From an uncultured Arthrobacter sp. (GTDB lineage: Bacteria; Actinomycetota; Actinomycetes; Actinomycetales; Micrococcaceae), in assembly GCF_902805515.1 (NCBI RefSeq), contig NZ_CADCTE010000087.1, positions 1-42,421 on the forward strand: a stretch of DNA of 42,421 bases. The letters run 5' to 3'. Shown one piece after another: positions 31,341 through 39,380 of this stretch. Positions within the stretch are counted from its first letter, which is position 1. Each line of letters starts with the position of its first letter. Both the position numbers and the translations under genes were made by a program. The notes beneath the pieces are model-generated. The model searched no databases and was not told the origin of the DNA. It worked only from the letters and a program-made list of their open reading frames with translations.

Positions 31341-33071
31341 ATGGACTGCTCAATGACGAGCGCACCCGGCACACGATCCATCCGTCCGCGCCTCGTCATC
31401 GGCCTCCCCGATTCGAGAACGGACTTGTCGCACATGCTCAGATCCATCGCGCCCACCTCCCACCACCGCCTGCACGCGGTGGTGACGGTCTTCCTTTCCC
31501 TGCTCCTCGTGGCACTCCTCGCCTTCTTCGCCCTCTTCACCGGCAAGGTGGCGAACGGAGCCGGCCAGCTTTCCGAGGGGGCGGGGCGGGCCAACGACGG
31601 CTCGGCCGCACTCAGTGCCGGGGCGGCATCGGCGCGTGACGGATCGAAGAAACTGGCGGAGGGAACGGCATCCCTCGACAAGGGAACCGGCGAGCTCTCC
31701 AGCGGGCTGAAGAAGGCCGGAACCGGTGCCGCGTCCCTGTCGACCGGCGCCGCCGACCTCAACGAGGGCGCGGGCTCACTGAGCTCAGGCGCTGGCGCTG
31801 CGGCAACCGGAGCGGCCGAGCTGCAGGCCGGCACGGCCCGGCTGGCCGTCGGCGCGCAGAAGCTTGCCGACGGCACCGCCCAGGCGCAGGCCGGAGCGCA
31901 GCGGGCAGCCGACGGCGCCTCGCGGCTCGCCGCGGGGGCCGACCAGCTGGCGGCGGGCACCCGGAGCGCCCTCGACGGCTCCGCGGCCCTCGGCGCGGGG
32001 GTCTCCGACATTATGGCCGAGACCGAGCTATCCATCCCCGACTCCGCCCTGCTGGCCGAGGGTGCGGCCAAGACGGCGGCCGGAGCCGCGGCCCTGCGTG
32101 ACGGCGCCGTCGAGCTCGACGCGGGGGTGGACCGGCTCAACGCCGGCACGGTTCAGGCCCGGGACGGATCGGCCCAGCTGGCCGCGGGCACCCATGACCT
32201 GGTGGCCTTCGCCGAGGCCAACCCACTCGTCCCCGTCGGTGCCCTGCTTGAGAAGCTGAAGGCACTCGATGCCGGCGCAGGCGGCCTCAACGCGGGCCTG
32301 GTCGAGCTCAGCGCCGGAAGCGGCAGCCTCGCCCTGGCCACCGAGCACAAGGTGGTCCCGGGCACCCAGGCCCTGGCCAACGGCACGGTCCTGGTTCACG
32401 AGGGCACCCTGAAGTCGCAGGCGAAGCTGAACCGCCTCTACACCGAGGGACTGACGCCGCTCAAGGCCGGAACGGACAAGCTCACGGCCGGCATGCAGCT
32501 GCTCGACGCCGGTTTCCAGGGATCGCCGGGCCAGCCCGGACTGCTTGGTGGAGCGGGCCAGCTCGCTGCGGGCACCACCGCACTCAACGGCGGCCTGATG
32601 CAGCTGAACGCCGGCTACCAGGGAACCGCCGTCGAACCCGGACTCCTCGCCGGGGCCGGCCGGCTCAACGAGGGTGCGGCCGCACTGAGCGGCGGCAACG
32701 CCCGCCTCGCCGAAGGCGCGCTGCGGCTCTCCGAGGGCTCGACCCGGCTTGCCTCGGGCACCAACAACCTCAAGGACGGCATGGGGAAGCTCACCGAGGG
32801 AGCCGCGCGCCTCGACACCGGCGCCGGCGACCTCAATGCGGGTGCGGCCCAACTGGCCGACGGCAACGCCAAACTCGCCGACGGCGCCGCCCAGCTCGCC
32901 GAGGGCAACGGGAAGCTCGCCGAGGGGACCGAGAGGATGTCCGCCTCCACCTCGGCGATGACTCCGGCGTCCGTCGCCACCTCCCCCGGGATCGTTGCCG
33001 TCGCGCTGCCGCTGCTGATCCTGGGCGCGCTGGTGGCCATGATGCTGGCCTCCCGCCCGCGCCGCCACTAG
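31341..33071 (+). CDS. Membrane-anchored xxxLxxG heptad-repeat protein (YhgE/Pip-like repeats)
   Basis: A 576-residue protein built mostly of glycine heptads of the type GAxxLxx. About 54 heptads can be counted between residues about 72 and 545: an unbroken run of 22 at the start, several short runs broken by inserts of 7-22 residues, and a final run of 14. One membrane segment precedes them (AVVTVFLSLLLVALLAFFALF, about 50-68) and one follows (IVAVALPLLILGALVAMML). The repeats are those of YhgE/Pip surface proteins, but the six-helix ABC-2-like end of YhgE is missing. Both ends in the membrane would hold the repeats outside as a long rod. ATG 31341 follows CGGGACG weakly; starts at 31353 or later are possible. 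Confidence 0.8.
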   Translation: MDCSMTSAPGTRSIRPRLVIGLPDSRTDLSHMLRSIAPTSHHRLHAVVTVFLSLLLVALLAFFALFTGKVANGAGQLSEGAGRANDGSAALSAGAASARDGSKKLAEGTASLDKGTGELSSGLKKAGTGAASLSTGAADLNEGAGSLSSGAGAAATGAAELQAGTARLAVGAQKLADGTAQAQAGAQRAADGASRLAAGADQLAAGTRSALDGSAALGAGVSDIMAETELSIPDSALLAEGAAKTAAGAAALRDGAVELDAGVDRLNAGTVQARDGSAQLAAGTHDLVAFAEANPLVPVGALLEKLKALDAGAGGLNAGLVELSAGSGSLALATEHKVVPGTQALANGTVLVHEGTLKSQAKLNRLYTEGLTPLKAGTDKLTAGMQLLDAGFQGSPGQPGLLGGAGQLAAGTTALNGGLMQLNAGYQGTAVEPGLLAGAGRLNEGAAALSGGNARLAEGALRLSEGSTRLASGTNNLKDGMGKLTEGAARLDTGAGDLNAGAAQLADGNAKLADGAAQLAEGNGKLAEGTERMSASTSAMTPASVATSPGIVAVALPLLILGALVAMMLASRPRRH

Positions 33072-33215
33072 GCCGGCGGGGACAGCTTCCAACGCCCGGC
33101 GGGGAGGGGACGGCAAGCGCCCCCTCCCTGCCGATCGGCGTCCGGTGCCAACAGCTCCGAATGTCCGAAGTTCAGGCAGTCCGCACGTCGGGCAATCCAA
33201 GCCCGTGCCGGTCCG

Positions 33216-33242
33216 GTGCCGCCGCCGACAGGGCGGCGGCAC
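33216..33242. terminator. Bidirectional hairpin between convergent genes
   Basis: GTGCCGCCG, a nine-base loop, CGGCGGCAC form a nine-base-pair perfect stem. It lies between the heptad-repeat gene and the thioesterase gene, 28 bases from the latter's stop. No T-tract. The rest of 33072-33270 holds a second weaker stem (GGGAGGGG/CCCCTCCC near 33102-33129) and no gene. Confidence 0.55.
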
Positions 33243-33270
33243 CCCCGGCTCCGGGGCGGAAATCCCTTCC

Positions 33271-33819
33271 TCAGGCCGCCCAGGAATGGGGCGCCGGGCG
33301 CCGGCTCCCCGGCAGGGCGTTGTTCACCCTCCACTGGTGGATCCAGTCCGGGAGCACCAGGTCGGCCGGCGGGCGCCCGAACTCCTTGAGGATCTCCTCG
33401 TTCTCGACCGGCCCTCCGGCGGATACCAGCCGGGTTGCGATGAAGGCCCGGGCATAGATTTCGCCGTCCGCCACCATGCGCTGCTCGAAGTAGACGGCCC
33501 GGTCGTCAAGGCCGATGATCCTCGTCTCGATCGAGTACCGCTGTCCCAGCCGGAGCGACTTGCGGAAGCTGATGGTCTCCCCTGCCGCCACCGGACTCCA
33601 GCCCCTGTGCCGCATCCTTGACCAGACCCCGCTGCGGACCATGAGGTCGAAACGGCCGAGGTCCATGAGGGAGAAGTACATGCCGTTGTTGACATGCATG
33701 GCGATGTCGATGTCCGTGGGCAGGACACGCAGCGGAAGGGAGGACTCTCCCCAGACATCCAGGGCGGGCCGGCGGCGCGAGGTCAGGAGCAGGAGGAGGG
33801 TGCGCAGGAGTAGGTGCAT
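33271..33819 (-). CDS. Hotdog-fold thioesterase-like protein
   Basis: A 182-residue protein of the 4HBT/acyl-ACP thioesterase-like hotdog fold. After a hydrophobic N-terminal stretch (LLLRTLLLLLTSRRR) comes the active-site region DIDIAMHVNNGMYFSLMD, where Asp and the HVNN turn are typical, then FRKSLRLGQRYSIETRIIGL and the last strand ARAFIATRLV. Relatives include human THEM6-like proteins; the acyl substrate is unknown. The start at 33819 is set by TAATAT, a near-perfect -10 box six bases upstream (leaderless). The N-terminal hydrophobic run may anchor it to the membrane. Confidence 0.8.
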   Translation of the reverse strand: MHLLLRTLLLLLTSRRRPALDVWGESSLPLRVLPTDIDIAMHVNNGMYFSLMDLGRFDLMVRSGVWSRMRHRGWSPVAAGETISFRKSLRLGQRYSIETRIIGLDDRAVYFEQRMVADGEIYARAFIATRLVSAGGPVENEEILKEFGRPPADLVLPDWIHQWRVNNALPGSRRPAPHSWAA

Positions 33820-33825
33820 CGGCTC

Positions 33826-33831
33826 ATATTA
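33826..33831 (-). promoter_or_regulatory. -10 box TAATAT for the leaderless thioesterase gene
   Basis: On the minus strand TAATAT, six bases (gagccg), then ATG 33819. This is the best -10 match among the leaderless candidates in the window. Confidence 0.6.
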
Positions 33832-33880
33832 CTAGCCGGTAACATCGGGTGCCACTGCATGCGAGGGAGGATGAATGACA

Positions 33881-33940
33881 CCGTCCCACATGCCGCCCTT
33901 CCAGCTTGGAGCGGCGATGACCGGCGGCGCGGTGGGACGG
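33881..33940 (-). terminator. Possible long-loop hairpin after the PNPOx gene
   Basis: CCGTCCCAC (33881-33889) pairs with GTGGGACGG (33932-33940), with a 42-base interior that can pair further. It lies 18-78 bases downstream of the PNPOx stop and upstream of the thioesterase promoter. Weak as a terminator because of the large loop. Confidence 0.35.
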
Positions 33941-33958
33941 GTGGGGACCTAGCCGACC

Positions 33959-34621
33959 TCAGGGCCACAGCCGGTCGGTCCGCCAGGAATCCCCCGTGCG
34001 GGTGTAGCGAAGCCGGATGTGACGCCTCTCCGGGTCCGCCTGCCAGAACTCCACGGCTGCCGGTTCCACGGTGAACACCGCCCAGGTTTCCGATCCCAGC
34101 CCGGGCCGGGCCTCGAGCTGCTCCAGGTGCCTCCCGACGGCGGCCTCGACCTCACCGGGGGTCCCGAGCACCTGGCTCTGGCGTCCGGCAAGCACCAGCG
34201 CCCGTGCCGAGGGGTGCCGGCGCTGGAAGTCCTTATCGTTTTCCTCAGGGCCGGCGATGCGGACAGCCCCGCGCACCCGGACCTGCCGCCCCAGTTCGGG
34301 CCAGAAGAAGGTCAGCGCCGCGGACGGATTGGCGGCAAGCTGGCGGCCCTTGGGGCTGTCGGTGCTTGAGGCGACCGACCACCCCGACGCGTCCACGTCC
34401 TTGAGGATCACGATCCGCGCGTCCGGGAGCCCGTCCTCGCCGACGGTCGCAAGGTTGACGGCGTGCGGGGCAAGAATGCCCGACCGCAGGGCGGCCTCGA
34501 GCCACTCAAGGAAGAGCGGCAAGGGCGACGCCGGTGCCGACGCGGGCTCGAAGGACGGCATGTCCTGAGGGAAGACAGGGGCGGTGCGCAGGAGGTCGAC
34601 AGCGGGGCTCGAGTCGGTCAT
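33959..34621 (-). CDS. pdxH: Pyridoxamine 5'-phosphate oxidase-family protein
   Basis: A 220-residue FMN protein with the full PdxH layout. FMN contacts appear in DARIVILKDVDASGW and STDSPKGRQLAANPSAALTFFWP, followed by RQVRVRGAVRIAG; the C-terminal dimerisation end RRHIRLRYTRTGDSWRTDRLWP is cut short in the usual way. PdxH makes pyridoxal 5'-phosphate from the pyridoxine or pyridoxamine phosphate. Some actinobacterial relatives act on other substrates, so pdxH is likely but not certain. The start is ATG 34621 with TAGGCT six bases upstream and no ribosome binding site. It is divergent from the PAP2 gene. Confidence 0.82.
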   Translation of the reverse strand: MTDSSPAVDLLRTAPVFPQDMPSFEPASAPASPLPLFLEWLEAALRSGILAPHAVNLATVGEDGLPDARIVILKDVDASGWSVASSTDSPKGRQLAANPSAALTFFWPELGRQVRVRGAVRIAGPEENDKDFQRRHPSARALVLAGRQSQVLGTPGEVEAAVGRHLEQLEARPGLGSETWAVFTVEPAAVEFWQADPERRHIRLRYTRTGDSWRTDRLWP

Positions 34622-34627
34622 GCGGCC

Positions 34628-34711
34628 AGCCTAGCGGCTCAGGCGGCACCCGCGGCAGGAGTTCATCGTGCGGACACCAGCGTGCCAATCCTTCCGTACC
34701 GTCGCTAGAGT
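34628..34711. promoter_or_regulatory. Back-to-back leaderless promoters of the PNPOx and PAP2 genes
   Basis: Minus strand: TAGGCT (34633-34628), six bases, ATG 34621. Plus strand: TAGAGT (34706-34711), six bases (cgaacc), ATG 34718. Both genes lack ribosome binding sites, so both mRNAs probably begin at the start codon. Confidence 0.55.
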
Positions 34712-34717
34712 CGAACC

Positions 34718-35506
34718 ATGGCCCCGGAGGAGAACCAGTACGTCGGCGCGAGGGACGTGACCCGCTGGGGCACTCCGGCGGGCCGGTGGCTCGTGCGGAT
34801 GATCTCACCGCTGGCGCGCTGGGTCGGACCGCACTGGGCCCTGTTGCTGATTCTGCTCATCGGCGGGGGCCTGGCCGCCGCCCTGACGGCGGCCTCCTCC
34901 GAGGTGTACGAGTCTGTTGTGGACTCCGATGGTGTGGCGGCCCTCGATCAGCCGGCCCTTGACCTCGCGCTGTCGCTGCGCGAACCCTGGCTCGATGGGC
35001 TCATCACCGGCTATACGCACATCGGCGGCCCGGTCGGCATGCCGGTCCTCACGGTGGCGGTTATGACGCTGCTGGCGCTGCGCCGCCGGTCCTGGACCCC
35101 GGTCATCATCATCGCCGCAGCGGCCTTCGGGTCGCTGTTGATGACCATCGCCGGCAAGGAGGCCGTGGGCCGGCTCCGGCCACCCCTGGACGCGGCGGTC
35201 CCACCCTTCGAAAGCTCCCCGTCCTTCCCCAGCGGACACTCCCTCAATGCCATCGTCATTGCCGGGGTGGTGGCCTACCTCCTCGTCCTGCGCCGCTCGC
35301 GGCGACGGCGGGCCCCCGTTCTGACCGTCGCTGCGGCAATCCTCTTCGCCGTCACCATGGGTCTGAGCCGGGTCTACCTTGGCCATCACTGGCTCACCGA
35401 CGTCGTCGTTGCCTGGACCCTCGGCCTGGCCTGGCTTGCAGTGGTGATCACCATGCACCGGCTGCTGCTGACGGTGCGCCGCCGGCGGGCGCCGGCCGCG
35501 CCGTGA
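34718..35506 (+). CDS. PAP2-family membrane phosphatase
   Basis: A 262-residue protein with about six membrane segments and the three PAP2 motifs in order: KEAVGRLRPP, the FPSGHS block, and SRVYLGHHWLTDVV. The catalytic residues are the His of PSGHS and the His of HHWLTD. It acts on a lipid phosphate at the outer membrane face, for example undecaprenyl pyrophosphate or phosphatidic acid. The C-terminus is very basic. The start at ATG 34718 is supported by TAGAGT six bases upstream. The stop overlaps the GTG of AlkB by four bases, so the two are coupled although they have no evident shared pathway. Confidence 0.9.
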   Translation: MAPEENQYVGARDVTRWGTPAGRWLVRMISPLARWVGPHWALLLILLIGGGLAAALTAASSEVYESVVDSDGVAALDQPALDLALSLREPWLDGLITGYTHIGGPVGMPVLTVAVMTLLALRRRSWTPVIIIAAAAFGSLLMTIAGKEAVGRLRPPLDAAVPPFESSPSFPSGHSLNAIVIAGVVAYLLVLRRSRRRRAPVLTVAAAILFAVTMGLSRVYLGHHWLTDVVVAWTLGLAWLAVVITMHRLLLTVRRRRAPAAP

Positions 35507-36171
35507 CCGGCTCGGCCGGCTCCCTCTTTCCACGGGAGCGCACGGAAATTGCGCCCGGGGCGGTGCACGTCCCGGACTGGCTCACGCTCACGCAGCAGCA
35601 GGAACTCGTGGCAGCCTGCCGCGGCTGGGCGGCGGGTCCGGTCCCCATGCGCGCGGCACGGATGCCCACCGGCGGCGCAATGTCGGTGCGGACCGTGTGC
35701 CTGGGCTGGCACTGGCAGCCCTACCGGTACAGCCGGACAGCCGACGACGCCGGGGGCGGCCGGGTCGCCCCGTTCCCCGATGCCCTCGGCGCGCTGGGGC
35801 GGGCGGCGGTGGACGCCGCCTACGGCCCGGGCAGCGGGGACGCCTACTCCCCTGACGCCGCACTCGTTAACTTCTACGACGCCGCGGCGAAGATGGGAAT
35901 GCACCAGGACAGGGATGAGCGCTCCGACGCTCCCGTGGTGTCCCTCAGCCTGGGCGACGAATGCGTCTTCCGTTTCGGCAACAGCGAGAACCGGAACCGG
36001 CCCTGGCAGGACCTGGTGCTCGCGTCGGGCGACCTGTTCGTCTTCGGCGGACCGTCACGGTTCGCCTACCACGGGGTGATGGGGACACGGGCCGGCACCG
36101 CCGATCCGCGCCTCGGCCTCACCGGTCGGCTGAATATCACGCTGCGCGCCACGGGGCTCCAGCGCCGCTGA
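35503..36171 (+). CDS. alkB: AlkB-type DNA/RNA repair dioxygenase
   Basis: A 222-residue Fe(II)/2-oxoglutarate dioxygenase that would remove methyl groups from N1-methyladenine and N3-methylcytosine. Iron ligands are His134 and Asp136 (MHQDRDE) and His190 (AYHGV); 2-oxoglutarate binds Arg209 and Arg215 in GRLNITLR. LVNFYDAAAKMGMHQD and LASGDLFVFGG are typical of bacterial AlkB. The GTG start at 35503 sits in a GTGA overlap with the PAP2 gene, so expression depends on that message; no Ada-type regulator is nearby. Confidence 0.92.
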   Translation: MTGSAGSLFPRERTEIAPGAVHVPDWLTLTQQQELVAACRGWAAGPVPMRAARMPTGGAMSVRTVCLGWHWQPYRYSRTADDAGGGRVAPFPDALGALGRAAVDAAYGPGSGDAYSPDAALVNFYDAAAKMGMHQDRDERSDAPVVSLSLGDECVFRFGNSENRNRPWQDLVLASGDLFVFGGPSRFAYHGVMGTRAGTADPRLGLTGRLNITLRATGLQRR

Positions 36172-36237
36172 CGGCTCGGAGAAGAATCCTGCGCGGTCGC
36201 TGAGTTCCTGCCCAGTCGCTGAGCGGGCGCCGAGGAG

Positions 36238-36885
36238 TTACCGCCGGCCTTCCTGCGCCGCTGACTTGGCGGCAGAGATGACCTTGAAACGGCGGCGCTG
36301 CCGCGGTGGAAGCAGTGCGAGGTAGTGGGGGTTCGCCCGAAGGAATTCCTGGGCCTCGGGGCAGTACGGTGTGATGGCCAGACGGCGCCGGTGGGCGTTG
36401 AGCAGGACCGACTGCATGAGGAAGGGCTCAAGGCCCAGCTTGCGGAAACGCGGGTCGACCACCGCGTGCAGCAGCAGGACGTCGCCGCCCCTCATCTCAT
36501 ACTGGACGTAGCCGGCCATCACCCCGTTGCGGTAGAGCTCGAACCGGGAAAACAGCACATTGTCCCGGAAGACCTCCCGCATGCCTGCGGGCTCGGCCTG
36601 CGCCTCAACGGCGGATTCCCTCCGCTGCAGTTCCTCGACGAGCTCCTCGTACCGGTCCCGCGTCTCCATCGTGGGGTAATCGCACTCCAGGAGCTGGTAG
36701 ATCCGGTTGCACAGCGCACGAAGCTGCCGCGTGGGGACTTCGGCAAGGTTGGCGGGGTACTCCGCATCGTCCACCTGGCGCGTGGCGCCGAGCGCGAGCC
36801 TGGAAATCCGCGGAAGCGACCCGGGGTCCGTGACAGCCGGACGGGTGCTGCCGGGGTGATCCAGTACTTGGGCGTTTTCATCCAT
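36238..36885 (-). CDS. GNAT-family N-acetyltransferase-like protein
   Basis: A 215-residue protein. The N-terminal half (to about 105) is mostly helical (TRQLRALCNRIYQLLECDYP, then an acidic/basic helix RYEELVEELQRRESAV). The C-terminal half has the small YjdJ-type acetyltransferase pattern: FSRFELYRNGVMAGYVQYEM, then LLLHAVVDPRFRKLGLEPFL where PRFRKLGL stands in the acetyl-CoA loop, then LAITPYCPEAQEFLRANPHY. It is likely a CoA-binding protein of unknown substrate. ATG 36885 is chosen because GGAG lies six bases upstream; an in-frame GTG at 36897 overlaps that site. It converges with alkB. Confidence 0.72.
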   Translation of the reverse strand: MDENAQVLDHPGSTRPAVTDPGSLPRISRLALGATRQVDDAEYPANLAEVPTRQLRALCNRIYQLLECDYPTMETRDRYEELVEELQRRESAVEAQAEPAGMREVFRDNVLFSRFELYRNGVMAGYVQYEMRGGDVLLLHAVVDPRFRKLGLEPFLMQSVLLNAHRRRLAITPYCPEAQEFLRANPHYLALLPPRQRRRFKVISAAKSAAQEGRR

Positions 36886-37111
36886 GGTCTGCTCCACTGT
36901 GGCGGTTCCATGGCCTCCTGCTTGACCAGTCCGTGCAGTCTAGTGGAGAACCGGAAAAAGGGAAACCTCAGGGCACTGACGGTCATTTCACCGTTTCAGC
37001 GACCTTTACCGGGGGCACCGCCCGCCCCTCGGACCGACGTTGCGCAGGCTCCGATCCCCCGCGTAGTCTCTGGTGCCCAGCAGACGGCCCGGCACCAGCG
37101 AAGGCACTCTC

Positions 37112-38410
37112 ATGCAGCCGAACACTCCCCCCGCCCTTCGACGGCGCATCCCCCGCACGGCCGACCTCGCCCCGCTCCTGCGGTTCCGCCGGCCGCAGTT
37201 CGGCACGGCCTCCCGGCTCCGCCGCGCCAACACCATCGAGGACCTGCGCGCACTCGCCAAGCGCCGCACCCCGACCGCACCGTTCGACTACACGGACGGA
37301 GCGGCGGAGGCGGAAATCTCCCTGGCCCGGGCCCGCGACACATTCCTTAACCTTGAGTTCCGGCCCTCCATCCTGCGCAATGTCGGAACGGTCAGCACGG
37401 CCACCCGGATCCTGGGCGGCACAGCCGCCCTGCCCTTCGGCATCGCGCCGACCGGTTTCACGCGCATGATGCAGTCCGAAGGCGAGTACGCCGGCTCCCG
37501 GGCCGCCGAAGCCGCGGGCATCCCCTACACGCTTTCCACCATGGGCACCGCTTCGATCGAGGACGTCGCAGCGGCCGCCCCCGCGGGGCGCAACTGGTTC
37601 CAGCTCTACCTGTGGACCGACCGGGACCGCTCCCTGGAACTGATCGACCGGGCGGCGGCCGCCGGCAATGACACTCTGATGGTCACTGTCGATACCGCCG
37701 TCGCGGGAGCACGCCTGCGCGATGTCAGGAACGGACTGACCATCCCGCCGGCACTGACTCTTCGAACCGTCGCCGACGCCTCCTACCGGCCGGGCTGGTG
37801 GTTCAACTTCCTCACCCACGAGCCGTTGTCCTTTGCCTCGCTGTCCCACTACCCGGGAACCGTCGCTGAGCTGATCAATTCGATGTTCGACCCGACCCTG
37901 ACCTACGAAGACCTCGATTGGCTGCGCGGGGTATGGAAGGGAAACCTCGTGGTGAAGGGCATCCAGACTCTTGAGGACGCCCGCCGGGTGGTCGACCACG
38001 GTGCCGATGGCATCGTCCTGTCCAACCACGGCGGACGCCAGCTCGACCGGGCACCGGTCCCCCTCCAGCTGCTCCCGCAGGTGGCGGGCGAGCTGAAGGG
38101 CAGGACGGCCATCATTATTGACACCGGCATCATGAGCGGCGGCGACATCGTTGCCGCGCTTGCCCTCGGCGCAGACTTCACCCTGATTGGCAGGGCCTAC
38201 CTCTACGGCCTGATGGCCGGGGGCCGCGCGGGAGTAGACCGGGCCATCGAGATCCTTGCCGCCCAGACCGTGCGCACGCTGCAGCTGCTCGGCGTGAACC
38301 GGGTTGAGGATCTTGGCCCCGAGCACGTGGTACTGCCGGCCGGAACCTCGCCCGGATGGGAAGGTCTCAATTCAATCTCGAACCTCCGAAACCGGGGAGG
38401 AGGCCGCTAG
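37112..38410 (+). CDS. FMN-dependent alpha-hydroxyacid oxidase/dehydrogenase (LldD-like)
   Basis: A 432-residue (S)-2-hydroxyacid oxidase family member. FMN and active-site features: [58 protein letters not shown], the catalytic base His306 with Arg309 in [11 protein letters not shown], and [20 protein letters not shown] for FMN phosphate. It would oxidise L-lactate or a related hydroxyacid to the keto acid. Lactate dehydrogenases usually read DSG rather than DTG here. The start is ATG 37112 with AAGG nine bases upstream and a TAGTCT -10-like box at 37064-37069. A hairpin (38421-38444) follows the stop. Confidence 0.87.
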   Translation: MQPNTPPALRRRIPRTADLAPLLRFRRPQFGTASRLRRANTIEDLRALAKRRTPTAPFDYTDGAAEAEISLARARDTFLNLEFRPSILRNVGTVSTATRILGGTAALPFGIAPTGFTRMMQSEGEYAGSRAAEAAGIPYTLSTMGTASIEDVAAAAPAGRNWFQLYLWTDRDRSLELIDRAAAAGNDTLMVTVDTAVAGARLRDVRNGLTIPPALTLRTVADASYRPGWWFNFLTHEPLSFASLSHYPGTVAELINSMFDPTLTYEDLDWLRGVWKGNLVVKGIQTLEDARRVVDHGADGIVLSNHGGRQLDRAPVPLQLLPQVAGELKGRTAIIIDTGIMSGGDIVAALALGADFTLIGRAYLYGLMAGGRAGVDRAIEILAAQTVRTLQLLGVNRVEDLGPEHVVLPAGTSPGWEGLNSISNLRNRGGGR

Positions 38411-38420
38411 TATTCGGAGG

Positions 38421-38444
38421 GTGGCCCGTGGGGGTGCGGGCCAC
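38421..38444 (+). terminator. Hairpin after the hydroxyacid oxidase gene
   Basis: GTGGCCCG, eight bases, CGGGCCAC; an eight-base-pair stem ten bases after the stop and 22 bases before the next start. It could terminate the oxidase transcript or reduce read-through. It is followed by an A-rich, not T-rich, stretch. Confidence 0.4.
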
Positions 38445-38466
38445 ACCAAAAGTCTGGGGAGACACA

Positions 38467-38790
38467 ATGCAGCGTGAACGGGTGCGGTATCCGTTGAGCT
38501 ATCGGCGTGCCCGCACCGCACTCTTTGCGCTCGGGCTGTTCTGGCTGTGGCTGGGACTGGGCAGCGCGGACTTCATCGCAGGCCTTTCCGAATCCCCGGT
38601 CCATGCGTTCATCGCCATCTACGCCCTGGCGGTGGCCGCCCTGGTCTCGCTTCCGGCGGCGCTGCTGGCCGGCACGCGGATGCTGCTCACCCGGCCCCGG
38701 CGGGACGGCGAGGTTCTCCACCTTCCGGCGCGCGGCGAGGCCCCCGACACGGCCCCTGCCCACTGGTGGTACGGCTCCAGGGCCTCCTGA
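38467..38790 (+). CDS. Small membrane protein of unknown function
   Basis: A 107-residue protein that I do not recognise. Two hydrophobic segments (TALFALGLFWLWLGLGSADF and FIAIYALAVAALVSLPAALL) are joined by a short loop, preceded by a basic N-terminus (MQRERVRYPLSYRRAR) and followed by a soluble tail ending PAHWWYGSRAS. ATG 38467 is supported by GGGGAG six bases upstream. It lies behind the hydroxyacid oxidase and converges with the DUF4193 gene; neither suggests a role. Confidence 0.7.
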   Translation: MQRERVRYPLSYRRARTALFALGLFWLWLGLGSADFIAGLSESPVHAFIAIYALAVAALVSLPAALLAGTRMLLTRPRRDGEVLHLPARGEAPDTAPAHWWYGSRAS

Positions 38791-38817
38791 CAGCAGGCCC
38801 CGCCCAAGACGTGGCCG

Positions 38818-39120
38818 CTAGCCTTCGCATTCGTTGCAGTAGGCCAGGCCGTTCTTCTCCAAGGCAATCTGGCTGCGGTGCCGGACCAGGAAGCAGGAGG
38901 CGCAGGTGAACTCGTCATCCTGCGGCGGAATCACCTGGATGAGGAGTTCCTCGCCGGAAAGATCCGCCCCCGGCAGATCGATTCCCTCCGCCGTGTCACC
39001 GTCCTCAATGTCAACGGAGGAGGACTGCGCGCTGCTTCCACGGTTCGCCTGAAGCGCTTCGAGGGACTCCGCTTCCTTGTCCTCGTCGTTATTGCGGGGT
39101 GCGTCGTAATCCGTTGCCAT
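38818..39120 (-). CDS. DUF4193 zinc-ribbon protein
   Basis: A 100-residue acidic protein of a family restricted to actinobacteria. It begins MATDYDAPR, the usual DUF4193 start, continues with a low-complexity acidic region (NNDEDKEAESLEAL, then SSSVDIEDGD), and ends in a zinc ribbon with FTCASCFLVRHRSQIA and AYCNECEG (two CxxC pairs). Its function is unknown; some relatives are co-expressed with RNA-polymerase or dUTPase regions, though none is adjacent here. A TAGACT box at 39179-39174 (minus) with a 46-base leader, and an 11-base palindrome GTTGCAGCAAC at 39161-39171, lie upstream. Confidence 0.9.
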   Translation of the reverse strand: MATDYDAPRNNDEDKEAESLEALQANRGSSAQSSSVDIEDGDTAEGIDLPGADLSGEELLIQVIPPQDDEFTCASCFLVRHRSQIALEKNGLAYCNECEG

Positions 39121-39368
39121 GGTGAAGCCGTTCTGATGGGGTGTCGAAGCTGGGAAGCCTGTTGCAGCAACCGAGTCTAACGGGAAATCGGGGCGGCTTT
39201 GACATGATGGGCGCTTTATGCCGGGAGCCTTGTCATATTCACGGAGAACAGGCCGCGCCAGTTCCGCGGGGCGCGCTGCCGGAGGGGCGGACAACGCCCT
39301 CCCGGGGGGCGAGCCGGGGACGGGCGCCCGCGGAATGGACGCCTCGGCCCCCTCACTACCAGATGGTC

Positions 39369-39374
39369 TAGCAT
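39369..39374 (+). promoter_or_regulatory. -10 box TAGCAT for the leaderless MarR gene
   Basis: TAGCAT, six bases (tgcgct), then ATG 39381; no ribosome binding site. The rest of the 260-base gap from DUF4193 (39121-39380) shows no gene. Confidence 0.55.
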
Positions 39375-39380
39375 TGCGCT

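Noticed and set aside
32028-33242. A 404-codon open frame on the minus strand opposite the heptad-repeat gene
   Set aside because: It is the antisense of a repetitive GC-rich gene; its Gly/Gln/Leu-rich sequence only mirrors the heptads and no start signal or known domain is seen.
33871-34074. A 67-codon frame with GGGAGG before ATG 33871
   Set aside because: Most of it overlaps the PNPOx gene on the other strand, and the translation shows no domain or normal composition; a chance ribosome-binding-like sequence is likelier.
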